In this document: positions 6,079 to 12,827 of the stretch, piece by piece
Layout of the letters: every line of letters starts with the position of its first letter
Position numbering within the stretch: the stretch's first letter is position 1
Source: Deltaproteobacteria bacterium
Lineage (GTDB): Bacteria; Desulfobacterota; Binatia; UBA9968
Direction of reading: 5' to 3'
Assembly: GCA_016844625.1 (NCBI GenBank)
Contig: JAERMN010000156.1
Location: forward strand, 1-12,827
Length of the DNA stretch: 12,827 nucleotides
Notes under the pieces: model-generated
The model's database searches: none
What the model saw: only the letters and a program-made list of their open reading frames with translations
Told to the model about the DNA's origin: nothing
Translations under genes and position numbers: made by a program

Positions 6079-6104
6079 CATTAAGTCGGCTACTGAGAGA
6101 TAAA
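6075..6104 (+). promoter_or_regulatory. Promoter of the bicupin-ABC transporter operon
   Basis: A consensus TTGACA (6075-6080) is followed after 18 bases by GATAAA (6099-6104; 4 of 6 -10 matches), about 44 bases before the first cupin ATG. Two direct copies of TCGGCTA (6086-6092 and 6105-6111), 19 bases apart, flank the -10 box and could be regulator half-sites on nearly the same helix face. The first gene's ribosome site is AAGGA at 6136-6140. Confidence 0.45.
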
Positions 6105-6147
6105 TCGGCTAAGAAACCTGCAATCTGCAGCCACGAAGGAAACCATT

Positions 6148-7032
6148 ATGGCGATCACCGGCCCTGTCATCATTCCTGGAGAAAACATTGCGTTCGGTCA
6201 GGTCGTTGGACACCGCGGCGGCGGGCGCAAAGGCAAAAATTTCGGCTTCTTCGATCGCGCCCATGGCGTTTGCATAAACGCGAGCATGTCTGTCTACACC
6301 TCGGAGCGGCTTAATCCGCGCCACAAGCACGACTTCGACCAGCTTCGCTACTACGCTCGCGGCGGTGAGAATTACGGCAAACAAATTTTTGGGCCGGGGG
6401 ATTGCGTTTATTTTCCTGAAGGCGTGCCCTACGGCCCGACTTTTACAGCCGAGGGTTGTGAAGAGAACGTGCGCCTCGGCATGCAATTTCAAGGTCCGTC
6501 AAGACGGCCGTTTTTCCAGCGCGTTGAAGTTCAAAAAGGCGAGCTGGATCTCCGCGAACTGGGCGGAACGTTCGATGATAAGGGCCTCTTTATTTGGCCC
6601 AACGGACGCAAGCAAGACAGCGCCGAAGCGATTCGCGAACATCTCGGCGGCAAAGCACTCGAATACCCGAAGCCAAGGTACGACGACTATGTAGTCATGC
6701 ATTCGAAGGAATACCCATGGACTCCGCTGGATGGCGCGTCCGGTGTGGCGGTGAAGCATCTCGGCTATTTCAACGAACTCGGCCCGAATATTAAAATGGT
6801 CCGCATCGACGCCGGTGCCAGCACCCAACCCGGCACCGCGCCCTGCCAGCAGGTGCGCTACGTAATCGACGGCGAAGTCACTTTTCAGGGCCAATACTAT
6901 AGCGCGATTTCTTGCATGTACTTTCCAGCGCGCGTCCCCTATCCAGCAACCTCCAGTGCTAAAGGGGCAACCCTGCTAGTGATGCAGCTCGGTGTCGCCA
7001 ACGGCGATGCACCTCCCTGGTGTTTAATTTAA
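6148..7032 (+). CDS. Bicupin-fold protein, paralogue A
   Basis: A 294-residue cytosolic protein with two cupin-like beta-barrel domains and no signal peptide. The N-terminal domain has HKHDFDQ (59-65), matching the HxH metal ligands of cupin motif 1, then GDCVYFPEGVPYGP (84-97) matching motif 2. The Glu of motif 1 is Gln65 and the His of motif 2 is Tyr95. The C-terminal domain (about 205-284) keeps the fold pattern (KHLGYFNELGP ... VIDGE ... YFPARVPYPA) but has lost the His ligands. A GGGR...FGFFD segment lies near the N-terminus. The next gene is a paralogue, roughly half to 60 percent identical by eye, sharing GRKQDSAEAIRE and the terminal CLI. First gene of the operon; AAGGA 7 bases before the ATG. 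Cupins include dioxygenases, isomerases and sugar- or acid-binding proteins, so I assign no reaction. Confidence 0.85.
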   Translation: MAITGPVIIPGENIAFGQVVGHRGGGRKGKNFGFFDRAHGVCINASMSVYTSERLNPRHKHDFDQLRYYARGGENYGKQIFGPGDCVYFPEGVPYGPTFTAEGCEENVRLGMQFQGPSRRPFFQRVEVQKGELDLRELGGTFDDKGLFIWPNGRKQDSAEAIREHLGGKALEYPKPRYDDYVVMHSKEYPWTPLDGASGVAVKHLGYFNELGPNIKMVRIDAGASTQPGTAPCQQVRYVIDGEVTFQGQYYSAISCMYFPARVPYPATSSAKGATLLVMQLGVANGDAPPWCLI

Positions 7033-7063
7033 TCCCAACCATCAAGATCGGAGAAATCATATT

Positions 7064-7951
7064 ATGAACCTAACCACACCAGCCATCGTTTCTGAACACG
7101 AGTCGTCTTGGGGCCAAGTCGTTAAGCATCGTGGCGGCGGAAGACGCAGTGTTCATTTTGGCTTTTACGACGGCGACCGAAGCATTTCCTTGAACGCTGG
7201 CATGACGGTGTACAATCACGAGCGCATGAACCCGCGCCACAAGCATGATTTTGATCAGGTGCGCTATTTCCTCAAGGGCGGCGAGAACTACAGCAAGCAT
7301 GAAGTGCTCAGACAAGGCGACGCGATCTATGTGCCTGAGGGAGTCTCGTACGGACCGACTTACACCGAGGAAGGCTGCGACGAAAACATTCGCTTCACAA
7401 TGCAGTTTCCCGGTGTGTCACGTCATCCGATTCTCTATCACGCCTCGCCCGAGTATCACGAAGCGCAGCAGAAATTGGCCGAGATCGGCACATTGGAAAA
7501 AGGCTTGTTCGTCTGGCCCGATGGCCGCAAGCAAGACAGCGCCGAGGCGATAAGAGAATACGTATTCGGACATAAGATCGAATATCCCCAGGCGAGATAC
7601 AACAATTACGTCGTCATGCATACCACGCAATATAATTTCGAACCGCTGGAAAATGTTCCCGGGGTGCAAGTTAAGCATCTGGGCTATTTCAACGAGGTCG
7701 GCCCGAACATCAAGCTCGTCGCCATCGATGCCGGCGCCAGCACGCCGGCGGGCATAGCCGAATGCGAGCAGATCCGGCTGCTCATCGATGGAGACATGTC
7801 GTATGACGGAAAAGAATATCGCGCAGTCTCGTGCGTGTATTACCCCGCCAACGTTCCCTATGCGGCGACGTTGAGCAAAAAAGGCGCCACGCTTTTTGTC
7901 GTTCAACTTGGCGCGAAGGGCCGTCAACGTCCGCCGTTTTGCTTGATTTAG
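7064..7951 (+). CDS. Bicupin-fold protein, paralogue B
   Basis: 295 residues, co-linear with the preceding gene and starting 31 bp after its stop, with GGAGA 8 bases before the ATG. It has the same altered metal site: HKHDFDQ at 59-65 and GDAIYVPEGVSYGP at 85-98, with Gln for the motif-1 Glu and Tyr for the motif-2 His. The C-terminal cupin again lacks His ligands. Conserved blocks shared with paralogue A are HRGGGR, NPRHKHDFDQ, GGENY, YGPT, GRKQDSAEAIRE, VVMH, VKHLGYFNE and IDAGAST. The most divergent part is about 115-150, between the two domains, which may set specificity. A tandem duplication, or a heteromeric pair acting on the compound taken up by the downstream transporter, is plausible; the function is unknown. 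Confidence 0.85.
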   Translation: MNLTTPAIVSEHESSWGQVVKHRGGGRRSVHFGFYDGDRSISLNAGMTVYNHERMNPRHKHDFDQVRYFLKGGENYSKHEVLRQGDAIYVPEGVSYGPTYTEEGCDENIRFTMQFPGVSRHPILYHASPEYHEAQQKLAEIGTLEKGLFVWPDGRKQDSAEAIREYVFGHKIEYPQARYNNYVVMHTTQYNFEPLENVPGVQVKHLGYFNEVGPNIKLVAIDAGASTPAGIAECEQIRLLIDGDMSYDGKEYRAVSCVYYPANVPYAATLSKKGATLFVVQLGAKGRQRPPFCLI

Positions 7952-7997
7952 CGATCCTGCGAACCGACTAGCTTATTGACCCAAGGAGCAATCATCG

Positions 7998-8996
7998 ATG
8001 CGCTCTATAATTTTGGCAATCCTGTTGAGCTTTCTAGCATCATTGGCCCATGCGGCACCGGCGGACGTGATCGAGAAAGCGAAAGCCGAAGGCAAGATGG
8101 TTTGGTGGGGTGGTGGCACGGAGTCGGAGGACCGCGAGTTCATCAAGCGCTTCAACCAGAAGTATCCTCTCATTGCGGTCGAGCAGTGGAACACGTCGAG
8201 CAAGGCGACGCAGGAGCGGGTTTGGGCCGAGTTTACTGCGAAGAAATATAGCTGGGATGTTGTTACTGGCGGCGGGCGCGCCGCGCAAGATTGGGTGAAG
8301 GCCGGTGTGATGCAGAAATGGTCCGTTCCCGGATTGTCCAGATTGCCTACCGAAGCTAGAGATCCCAATGGGTATCATGCGTCATTCGGTTTTAACGTTA
8401 GCGTTCCGGTTTACAATACCAACCTCGTTTCCGCCAAGGACGCGCCTAAAACATGGGACGATTTGCTCGACCCCAGGTGGAAAGGCAAGATCGCGGTGCC
8501 CGATGTTATGGACATGTGGGTGGTTTTTGCCCAACCCAATGTTTGGGGCAAAGAGAAGACTCTGAACTACGTTACCAAATTGGCGGCCAATCAACCGAAG
8601 ATCTTGGGCTGGACGCCGGCGCTCACACTCGTCGCGGCGGGCGATCTGCATATCACCGCCGAGGCATTTCTGTTCAGAGCGATGGCGAACAAAGACAAAG
8701 GAGCTGCCATCGAGCTCGTCAAAGCGAATCCTCTCATCGGTAAAGGGCCCAAGAGTTTTCTCAGCGCCAAACCGCCCCATCCTAACGCCGCGCTGGTGTG
8801 GCTCGACTGGGTTTATTCCCCAGACGGAGAAAAAGCGATTGACGAGATACTGAATAAAGGTAACCCTGCCGCCGGCAGCGGTTCGAGACAAGCACAGATC
8901 ATCAAAGGTCAGAGGTTCGTTTACGAGGATGAAACTTTTTACAACTCAAGCAAGGACTTTCAAGAAGAGTTGAAGAATAAATTTGGTATCAAATGA
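7998..8996 (+). CDS. Periplasmic solute-binding protein of an ABC transporter (family 1, iron-type)
   Basis: 332 residues with a Sec signal peptide: MRSIILAILLSFLASLAHA with an AHA site (17-19), so the mature protein is periplasmic. The body starts VIEKAKAEGKMVWWGGG, then FIKRFNQKYP..AVEQWNTSSKATQE, the usual opening of type-2 periplasmic binding proteins of the ferric-iron/polyamine/thiamine class. It continues with WDDLLDPRWKGKIAVPD, a hallmark of this family, and ends near the typical length. I do not see the twin-Tyr iron motif of FbpA clearly, so iron specificity should not be assumed; related proteins take up organic acids. ATG start with AAGGAG 9 bases upstream, 46 bp after the second cupin and 41 bp before the permease, so it is within one operon. 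Confidence 0.9.
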   Translation: MRSIILAILLSFLASLAHAAPADVIEKAKAEGKMVWWGGGTESEDREFIKRFNQKYPLIAVEQWNTSSKATQERVWAEFTAKKYSWDVVTGGGRAAQDWVKAGVMQKWSVPGLSRLPTEARDPNGYHASFGFNVSVPVYNTNLVSAKDAPKTWDDLLDPRWKGKIAVPDVMDMWVVFAQPNVWGKEKTLNYVTKLAANQPKILGWTPALTLVAAGDLHITAEAFLFRAMANKDKGAAIELVKANPLIGKGPKSFLSAKPPHPNAALVWLDWVYSPDGEKAIDEILNKGNPAAGSGSRQAQIIKGQRFVYEDETFYNSSKDFQEELKNKFGIK

Positions 8997-9037
8997 CGCG
9001 CTAAACGGGCCAGAGCGAACGTGAAAGAGCGCGCAAC

Positions 9038-10753
9038 GTGAGGGCCGAAAGAGAAAGCTATCCGCCAGTCGATACCATAAAATGGGACTCAAGGACTTTG
9101 GTCGTCGGGCTGGTCCTCGTCGTCACCATCTACCTAGTCGTTATCCCCTTAGTTTTTCTGTTATGGACGAGTTTCCGCAGCGGGCCCATTGGCATGCCGG
9201 CGGAACTCACGTTGGCGAATTATGCCCGCGCATATGCCAATCCCGGCACCTACGAGATTCTGCACAACACGCTGATATTCGCCCTGGGCTCGGCCGCGAT
9301 CGCGCTTTTATTAGGAATCATCTTCGCCTGGTTAGTTGAGCGCACCAACCTGCCGGGCAAGAGCCTGCTATATCCACTCTTCCTCGTACCCATTGCCATC
9401 CCTGGTGTGCTCTTTTCGATCGCCTGGGTGCTCTTGCTCAGCCCCGGTGCGGGCATTATCAATTTAGCCCTTAAACACGCCTTCCAACTCGATCAAGCGC
9501 CGCTAAATATTTACAACTTGCCGGGGATGATTTTTCTTGAAGGGTTGCATCTCACACCGATCACTTTTCTGATGATGGCCGGTTCCTTTCGCCGCATGGA
9601 TCCCGCTCTCGAAGAGGCCTCAGATGCGCTCGGCGCCGGGTTTTTAACCACACTCAATCGCATCACCCTGCGGGTTTTGCGTCCATCGATTTTAGGCGCG
9701 CTCATCTACGTTGTGATCTCCGCTATGGAATCTTTCGAGATCCCCGGAGTGATCGGCATGCGCGCGGGCATACAAGTTTTAGCTTTCAAGATCTATCTCG
9801 CGAAACAGGAGTCGCCGCCCGATTATGGCATGCTCAGCACACTAGCGATTTTGCTACTCGCGATCAGCGCGCTTCTAATCTTCGCCTACAGCAAATTTTC
9901 CCGCGACGCTGAGCGCTACGCGACGATTACCGGCAAAGCTTATCGCCCCAAAACTATCGACTTGGGTCGATGGAAATTTAGCGCCCTCGCGTTCGTGGCG
10001 AGTTATTTTCTCGTTACCATTCTCTTGCCCCTGCTGGTTTTGCTTTGGGCGTCTTTGCTCCCGGTCTACCAAGCGCCGTCCCTGGCCGCACTGAGCCGCG
10101 TCTCCCTCGACAATTATCGGACCGTGTTCGAAATATCCAAAGTCGGCTTGGCGCTCAAAAACACTCTATACATGGTTCTCTTGGCGCCAACGATCACGAT
10201 GCTCATCTGCTCGGTGCTCTCCTGGGTAATCGTCAAAAGCCGCGGCCGAGGACGCAAGGTACTCGACCTCGTCACTTTTATACCGCACGCTATTCCAGGC
10301 ATCGTTACAGGTGTGGCGCTGATGTGGGTTTATATTTTTCTTCCGGTGCCGATTTATGGCACGATCTGGATTTTGCTCATCGCTTACATTACCAGTCGCA
10401 TCGCATTTGGCACCCGCGTCATGAATGCCGCCATGACTCAACTCCACAAAGAGCTCGAAGAGGCTTCTTACGTCAGTGGCGGCTCGTGGTTCAAGACATT
10501 TCGAAAAATCACCCTGCCGCTTTTGCTGCCGGCGTTGGTCAACGGCTGGATCTTTTCGGCGATTGTCGTCACCAAGGCAATGGGCTCAGTCATCATGATA
10601 TATAGCCACGACAGTATTGTGCTCTCGGTTCTAGTTTGGGAGCTGTGGAGCAACGGCGACGTGGCGGCAACCGCCGCACTGGGCGTCATGCTTATTTTCG
10701 GCTTGATGGGAGCGACCTATGTCGCGCGAAAATTCGCGACGCAAACCCTATAG
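9038..10753 (+). CDS. Fused two-domain ABC transporter permease (FbpB/AfuB-like)
   Basis: 571 residues; an inner-membrane permease in which two binding-protein-dependent transport domains are fused, as in FbpB-type iron permeases. About 12 hydrophobic segments are evident, beginning LVVGLVLVVTIYLVVIPLVF (21-40). Two cytoplasmic EAA loops that dock the ATPases are seen: EEASDALGAGFLTTLNRITL (192-211) and, near residues 470-490, EEASYVSGGSWFKTFRKITL. Both halves carry the (L)RP.../LP...LLPA continuation, so both domains look intact. The start is GTG at 9038: no in-frame alternative lies between it and the stop at 9002, and the first ATG is far inside. The ribosome site is weak (GAAAGAG), consistent with translation linked to the upstream gene. 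No ATP-binding subunit gene follows, so the ATPase must be encoded elsewhere. Confidence 0.92.
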   Translation: MRAERESYPPVDTIKWDSRTLVVGLVLVVTIYLVVIPLVFLLWTSFRSGPIGMPAELTLANYARAYANPGTYEILHNTLIFALGSAAIALLLGIIFAWLVERTNLPGKSLLYPLFLVPIAIPGVLFSIAWVLLLSPGAGIINLALKHAFQLDQAPLNIYNLPGMIFLEGLHLTPITFLMMAGSFRRMDPALEEASDALGAGFLTTLNRITLRVLRPSILGALIYVVISAMESFEIPGVIGMRAGIQVLAFKIYLAKQESPPDYGMLSTLAILLLAISALLIFAYSKFSRDAERYATITGKAYRPKTIDLGRWKFSALAFVASYFLVTILLPLLVLLWASLLPVYQAPSLAALSRVSLDNYRTVFEISKVGLALKNTLYMVLLAPTITMLICSVLSWVIVKSRGRGRKVLDLVTFIPHAIPGIVTGVALMWVYIFLPVPIYGTIWILLIAYITSRIAFGTRVMNAAMTQLHKELEEASYVSGGSWFKTFRKITLPLLLPALVNGWIFSAIVVTKAMGSVIMIYSHDSIVLSVLVWELWSNGDVAATAALGVMLIFGLMGATYVARKFATQTL

Positions 10754-10820
10754 GGCGGCAAATGTTTTCGTCGCAAATTTCACCTGGCGCCAAATTACCC
10801 AATCGGGCAAAGGATCGAGA

Positions 10821-11160
10821 ATGACTATGAAAACTTGCTTTGTCTTCATGATCGCGATGGAGCTAGCGAAGATATCACCCGCCCAACAAAGCGCGGTCAA
10901 TTTGCTGGAGAAGGCCATAACGGAGCTGAGGCTGGTGGTATAGGGGGACACTAATCTGCGCGACATGCAAAGAATCCCCAGCCGTCAGGATGTTCCGGCT
11001 AATCTGGAACTGCGCACCAAAGGCCTGACTTTGCGGACCAGCGACCCGGGTTTCGAAGTGAACAATCTACAGCGCGGCGAACACCTGTTCAGCGAACTAT
11101 TTTTAAGTTCTAAGCACGCCAGAGATGGGATTTTGCGGCAAATATGGCCGCGCCCGCCAT
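10821..11160 (+). pseudogene. Decayed small secreted-protein-like gene, interrupted by an in-frame TAG
   Basis: An ATG at 10821 with AAAGGA 6 bases upstream opens a frame reading MTMKTCFVFMIAMELAKISPAQQS, a weak signal-peptide-like start, and then LLEKAITELRLVV before TAG at 10941-10943. The same frame continues immediately as GDTNLRDMQRIPSRQDVPANL and onward through GFEVNNLQRGEHLFSELFLSS to about 11160, where it runs into the 60-bp repeat. Many codons past the stop still end in G or C, which suggests one ancestral reading frame. I recognise no family. The alternative is that this is non-coding and the 40-codon first part is a chance frame. The ABC ATPase expected here is not detectable in this remnant. 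The rest of 10754-11234 holds only the repeat. Confidence 0.35.
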
Positions 11161-11169
11161 CCCCTTCTT

Positions 11170-11229
11170 CACAGGAGCGCGGGCTTTCTAGCCCGCCCCG
11201 AAAAACGCGGACAAGAATGTCCGCGCTCC
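11170..11229. repeat. 60-bp two-hairpin (three-way junction) dispersed repeat, copy 2
   Basis: Same element and orientation as 6004-6063, with two differences. One is in the loop of the second hairpin (AAGA for GGAA-type). The other is in its stem, where TGTCCGC replaces TGTCTGC and turns a G-T pair into G-C. It ends 5 bases from the stop codon of the M20 peptidase gene on the other strand, where it may act as a 3'-end structure or terminator for that transcript. Confidence 0.8.
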
Positions 11230-11234
11230 TTTAC

Positions 11235-12644
11235 TCACTTCACCGCTAAGTTGCTGACGATCTCATACATCGCGCGGATGGCGGACTTGAGTTTATCCAC
11301 AGAAAGTCTTTCGTCAATGCCATGGGTCATCCCTTCTTCACTCGGGGTTAAACGCAACGGAATGAAGCCTAAACATGGAATCCCTTTTTCGCGGAAGAAA
11401 TGACAGTCGGTGAATGCGTTCCCAAACGTCGAGATAACCGGTGCGCCGCCGTCCACTGCCTTAGCCATTTCCGCAATCACTTTCATCGCCTCAGGATGAG
11501 GCAGCGATATGGCTACCGGGAAGGAAAGGATAATTTCGATCTTGATCGATTCGTCGGCGAGAACCTTGCGCAGCTCCGCTATAAAAGTCTGCGGATCTTC
11601 ACCGGGCAACAACCGGACATCGAGCTGCGCGGTGGCGAAAGCCGGGATGACGTTGACGTTATCGGAACCTTTGATGCCAGTGATGGCAATCGTGTTGCGG
11701 ACACTCGCATTATTCTGGCGATTCTTCGTGAATTCGACGGCAAAAGCGGGATCCTGCAATGAGGTTCTGAGATCGCGATAGTGTTTGCGCCGCGCTTCAG
11801 GTTCTTGGTCCGCGATATCGGCGTAGTATTGCTGCACCTCCGGCACGACTTTGATCGGCGCGTTATACTGCATGATCCGATTGAGAGCTGCCACAAGTTT
11901 ATTCACGGCCATGTTGCTCCCTGGCGTTGCTCCATGTCCGGGAGTACCGGGCGCCGTGAGTTTCAACCAAAGCGGTGTTTTCTCGGCGACACGGACCCGG
12001 TAGGAAGGGGCCTTGCCGTCGTCCCGAAGCCGAATGTAGCCGCCTTCGTTCAACACCAAGCCAACGTCCTTGAATAATTCCAGACGCTTTTCGACTAAAT
12101 AACCCGCGCCCATCGCTCCGCCCTTTTCCTCATCCGCAGTACCGAGAAAAATCACGTCGCCCTTTAACGCGACGTTTTGCCGCTTCAATGCCAACAGCGT
12201 CATCAACTCCAAAATCGCCCGCCCCTTGGCATCCAGCGCGCCCCGACCCCAGATTACCCCATCTTTGATGACGCCGCTGAACGGCGGCTCTTTCCATAGT
12301 TGAGCGTCCGCAGCGACTACATCCATGTGGTTGAGCATGACGATGGCTTTCTTGGAGCCATTGCCGCGCAGCCGCGCATAGATATTTCCCCGTCCCGGCT
12401 GAGATTCGATAATCTGCGCCTCGATCCCTTCGCGATCAAAGATCTCTTTAAAAAACTGCGCTGCTTTGATTTCGTTCCCGGGCGGATTGGTCGTGTCGAT
12501 CTGAATATAACGACTGAGAAGCGCCACCGCTTCGTCTTCCAGCGCCTTCCAATCTAGCTTAGCTTCTGCTGTGTAACCCGGCGTAATTGCGAAAAGCCAA
12601 GCCGACAGCAATATCAGATAGCGTAATAATCGCTTTAAGTTCAT
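11235..12644 (-). CDS. Secreted M20-family metallopeptidase
   Basis: 469 residues of the M20/M25/M40 di-zinc peptidase family (carboxypeptidase, acylase and deacylase-like enzymes). The N-terminus MNLKRLLRYLILLSAWLFAI is a Sec signal segment with a likely cut near GYTA-EA, placing the enzyme in the periplasm or outside. Zinc and catalytic residues: H106 and D108 in LNHMDVV, D138 in GRGALDAKG (bridging ligand), E172-E173 in ADEEKGG, and a late His in MTHGIDERLSVDKL. The lid/dimerisation domain includes GTPGHGATPGSNMAVNKLV. ATG start; the AGAGGT ribosome site overlaps the stop codon of miaA, 8 bp upstream. A GTG two codons earlier is less likely. Specificity (peptide carboxypeptidase versus N-acyl-amino-acid hydrolase) cannot be decided by reading. 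Confidence 0.93.
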   Translation of the reverse strand: MNLKRLLRYLILLSAWLFAITPGYTAEAKLDWKALEDEAVALLSRYIQIDTTNPPGNEIKAAQFFKEIFDREGIEAQIIESQPGRGNIYARLRGNGSKKAIVMLNHMDVVAADAQLWKEPPFSGVIKDGVIWGRGALDAKGRAILELMTLLALKRQNVALKGDVIFLGTADEEKGGAMGAGYLVEKRLELFKDVGLVLNEGGYIRLRDDGKAPSYRVRVAEKTPLWLKLTAPGTPGHGATPGSNMAVNKLVAALNRIMQYNAPIKVVPEVQQYYADIADQEPEARRKHYRDLRTSLQDPAFAVEFTKNRQNNASVRNTIAITGIKGSDNVNVIPAFATAQLDVRLLPGEDPQTFIAELRKVLADESIKIEIILSFPVAISLPHPEAMKVIAEMAKAVDGGAPVISTFGNAFTDCHFFREKGIPCLGFIPLRLTPSEEGMTHGIDERLSVDKLKSAIRAMYEIVSNLAVK

Positions 12645-12652
12645 TGGCACCT

Positions 12653-12827
12653 CTAGTTTGAAAGAAAATTCCTTGTTGCTTCGATAATTTTTGCTCTCTG
12701 CTCTGGATCAAACCAGCAAACTTCTTGGTCGCCGCGAAACCAGGTGAGCTGGCGCTTGGCGAGACGGCGGGTTTCCTGTTTCATTTCTTCCAGCGCATCG
12801 GGTAATTCTTGCTGTCCCTGTAACACC
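12653..12827 (-). CDS. miaA: tRNA dimethylallyltransferase, C-terminal fragment
   Basis: Only the last 57 residues are in the window; the gene enters from the right edge. The sequence contains the MiaA C-terminal signature: ETRRLAKRQLTWFRGDQEV, then WFDPEQRAKIIEATRNFL. MiaA transfers a dimethylallyl group to A37 of tRNAs reading U-starting codons, and acts in the cytosol. The TAG stop at 12655-12653 lies within the ribosome-binding region of the M20 peptidase gene, so the two are probably co-transcribed and possibly translationally coupled. Identification rests on the short but characteristic KRQLTWFR block. Confidence 0.88.
   Translation of the reverse strand, partial: VLQGQQELPDALEEMKQETRRLAKRQLTWFRGDQEVCWFDPEQRAKIIEATRNFLSN

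Noticed and set aside
7998..8996. Assigning the binding protein firmly as a ferric-iron transporter
   Set aside because: The fold family matches, but the paired Tyr iron ligands could not be identified by eye and the gene context is catabolic rather than iron-related.
10721..10740. GTCGCG...CGCGAC hairpin at the permease 3' end as a terminator
   Set aside because: It lies inside the coding sequence and is not followed by a T-run.

Overview
The window looks like a chromosomal segment of an uncultivated, moderately high-GC, Gram-negative-type bacterium. Two secreted proteins with Sec signal peptides and a miaA gene fit this. The mix of UbiD-family decarboxylase, aspartate/glutamate-racemase-like protein, iron-type ABC uptake genes and cupins, with many structured dispersed repeats between genes, resembles soil or groundwater Deltaproteobacteria-like or Binatota/Tectomicrobia-like genomes. 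That placement is an impression only; nothing here fixes the taxon. No rRNA, tRNA, CRISPR array, transposase or phage gene was seen.

Layout. (1) 1-2341, minus strand: the 5' two-thirds of an arylmalonate-decarboxylase/Asp-Glu-racemase-like gene, then a 323-bp repeat-rich gap, then a complete UbiD-family prenyl-FMN decarboxylase. (2) 2342-3068: a second copy of the same three-hairpin repeat, followed by a plus-strand conserved hypothetical gene. (3) 3128-4559, minus strand: a short-chain dehydrogenase followed by a class I O-methyltransferase, probably one transcript. (4) 4585-4633: two back-to-back promoters that appear to share one palindromic -35 box; the rightward one drives a CobW/COG0523 GTPase (4660 onward). 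Its 3' end carries a probable one-base frameshift, so that the open frame runs on into a repeat. (5) 6075-10753, plus strand: a tight four-gene operon with two tandem paralogous bicupins, a periplasmic solute-binding protein and a fused two-domain permease. No ATPase gene follows. (6) 10754-11234: a decayed small secreted-protein-like gene and a second copy of a 60-bp repeat. (7) 11235-12827, minus strand: the miaA 3' end, closely coupled to a secreted M20-family metallopeptidase.

How the genes may fit together. The decarboxylase-type enzymes, dehydrogenase, methyltransferase, cupins and uptake system suggest import and breakdown of a small (possibly aromatic or dicarboxylic) organic acid, but no substrate can be read from the sequence. 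The most unusual DNA-level features are two families of structured repeats, each present twice in direct orientation. One pair brackets the UbiD gene (hairpin stems differ in sequence but stay paired). The other (58 of 60 bases identical) brackets the cupin-transporter module.
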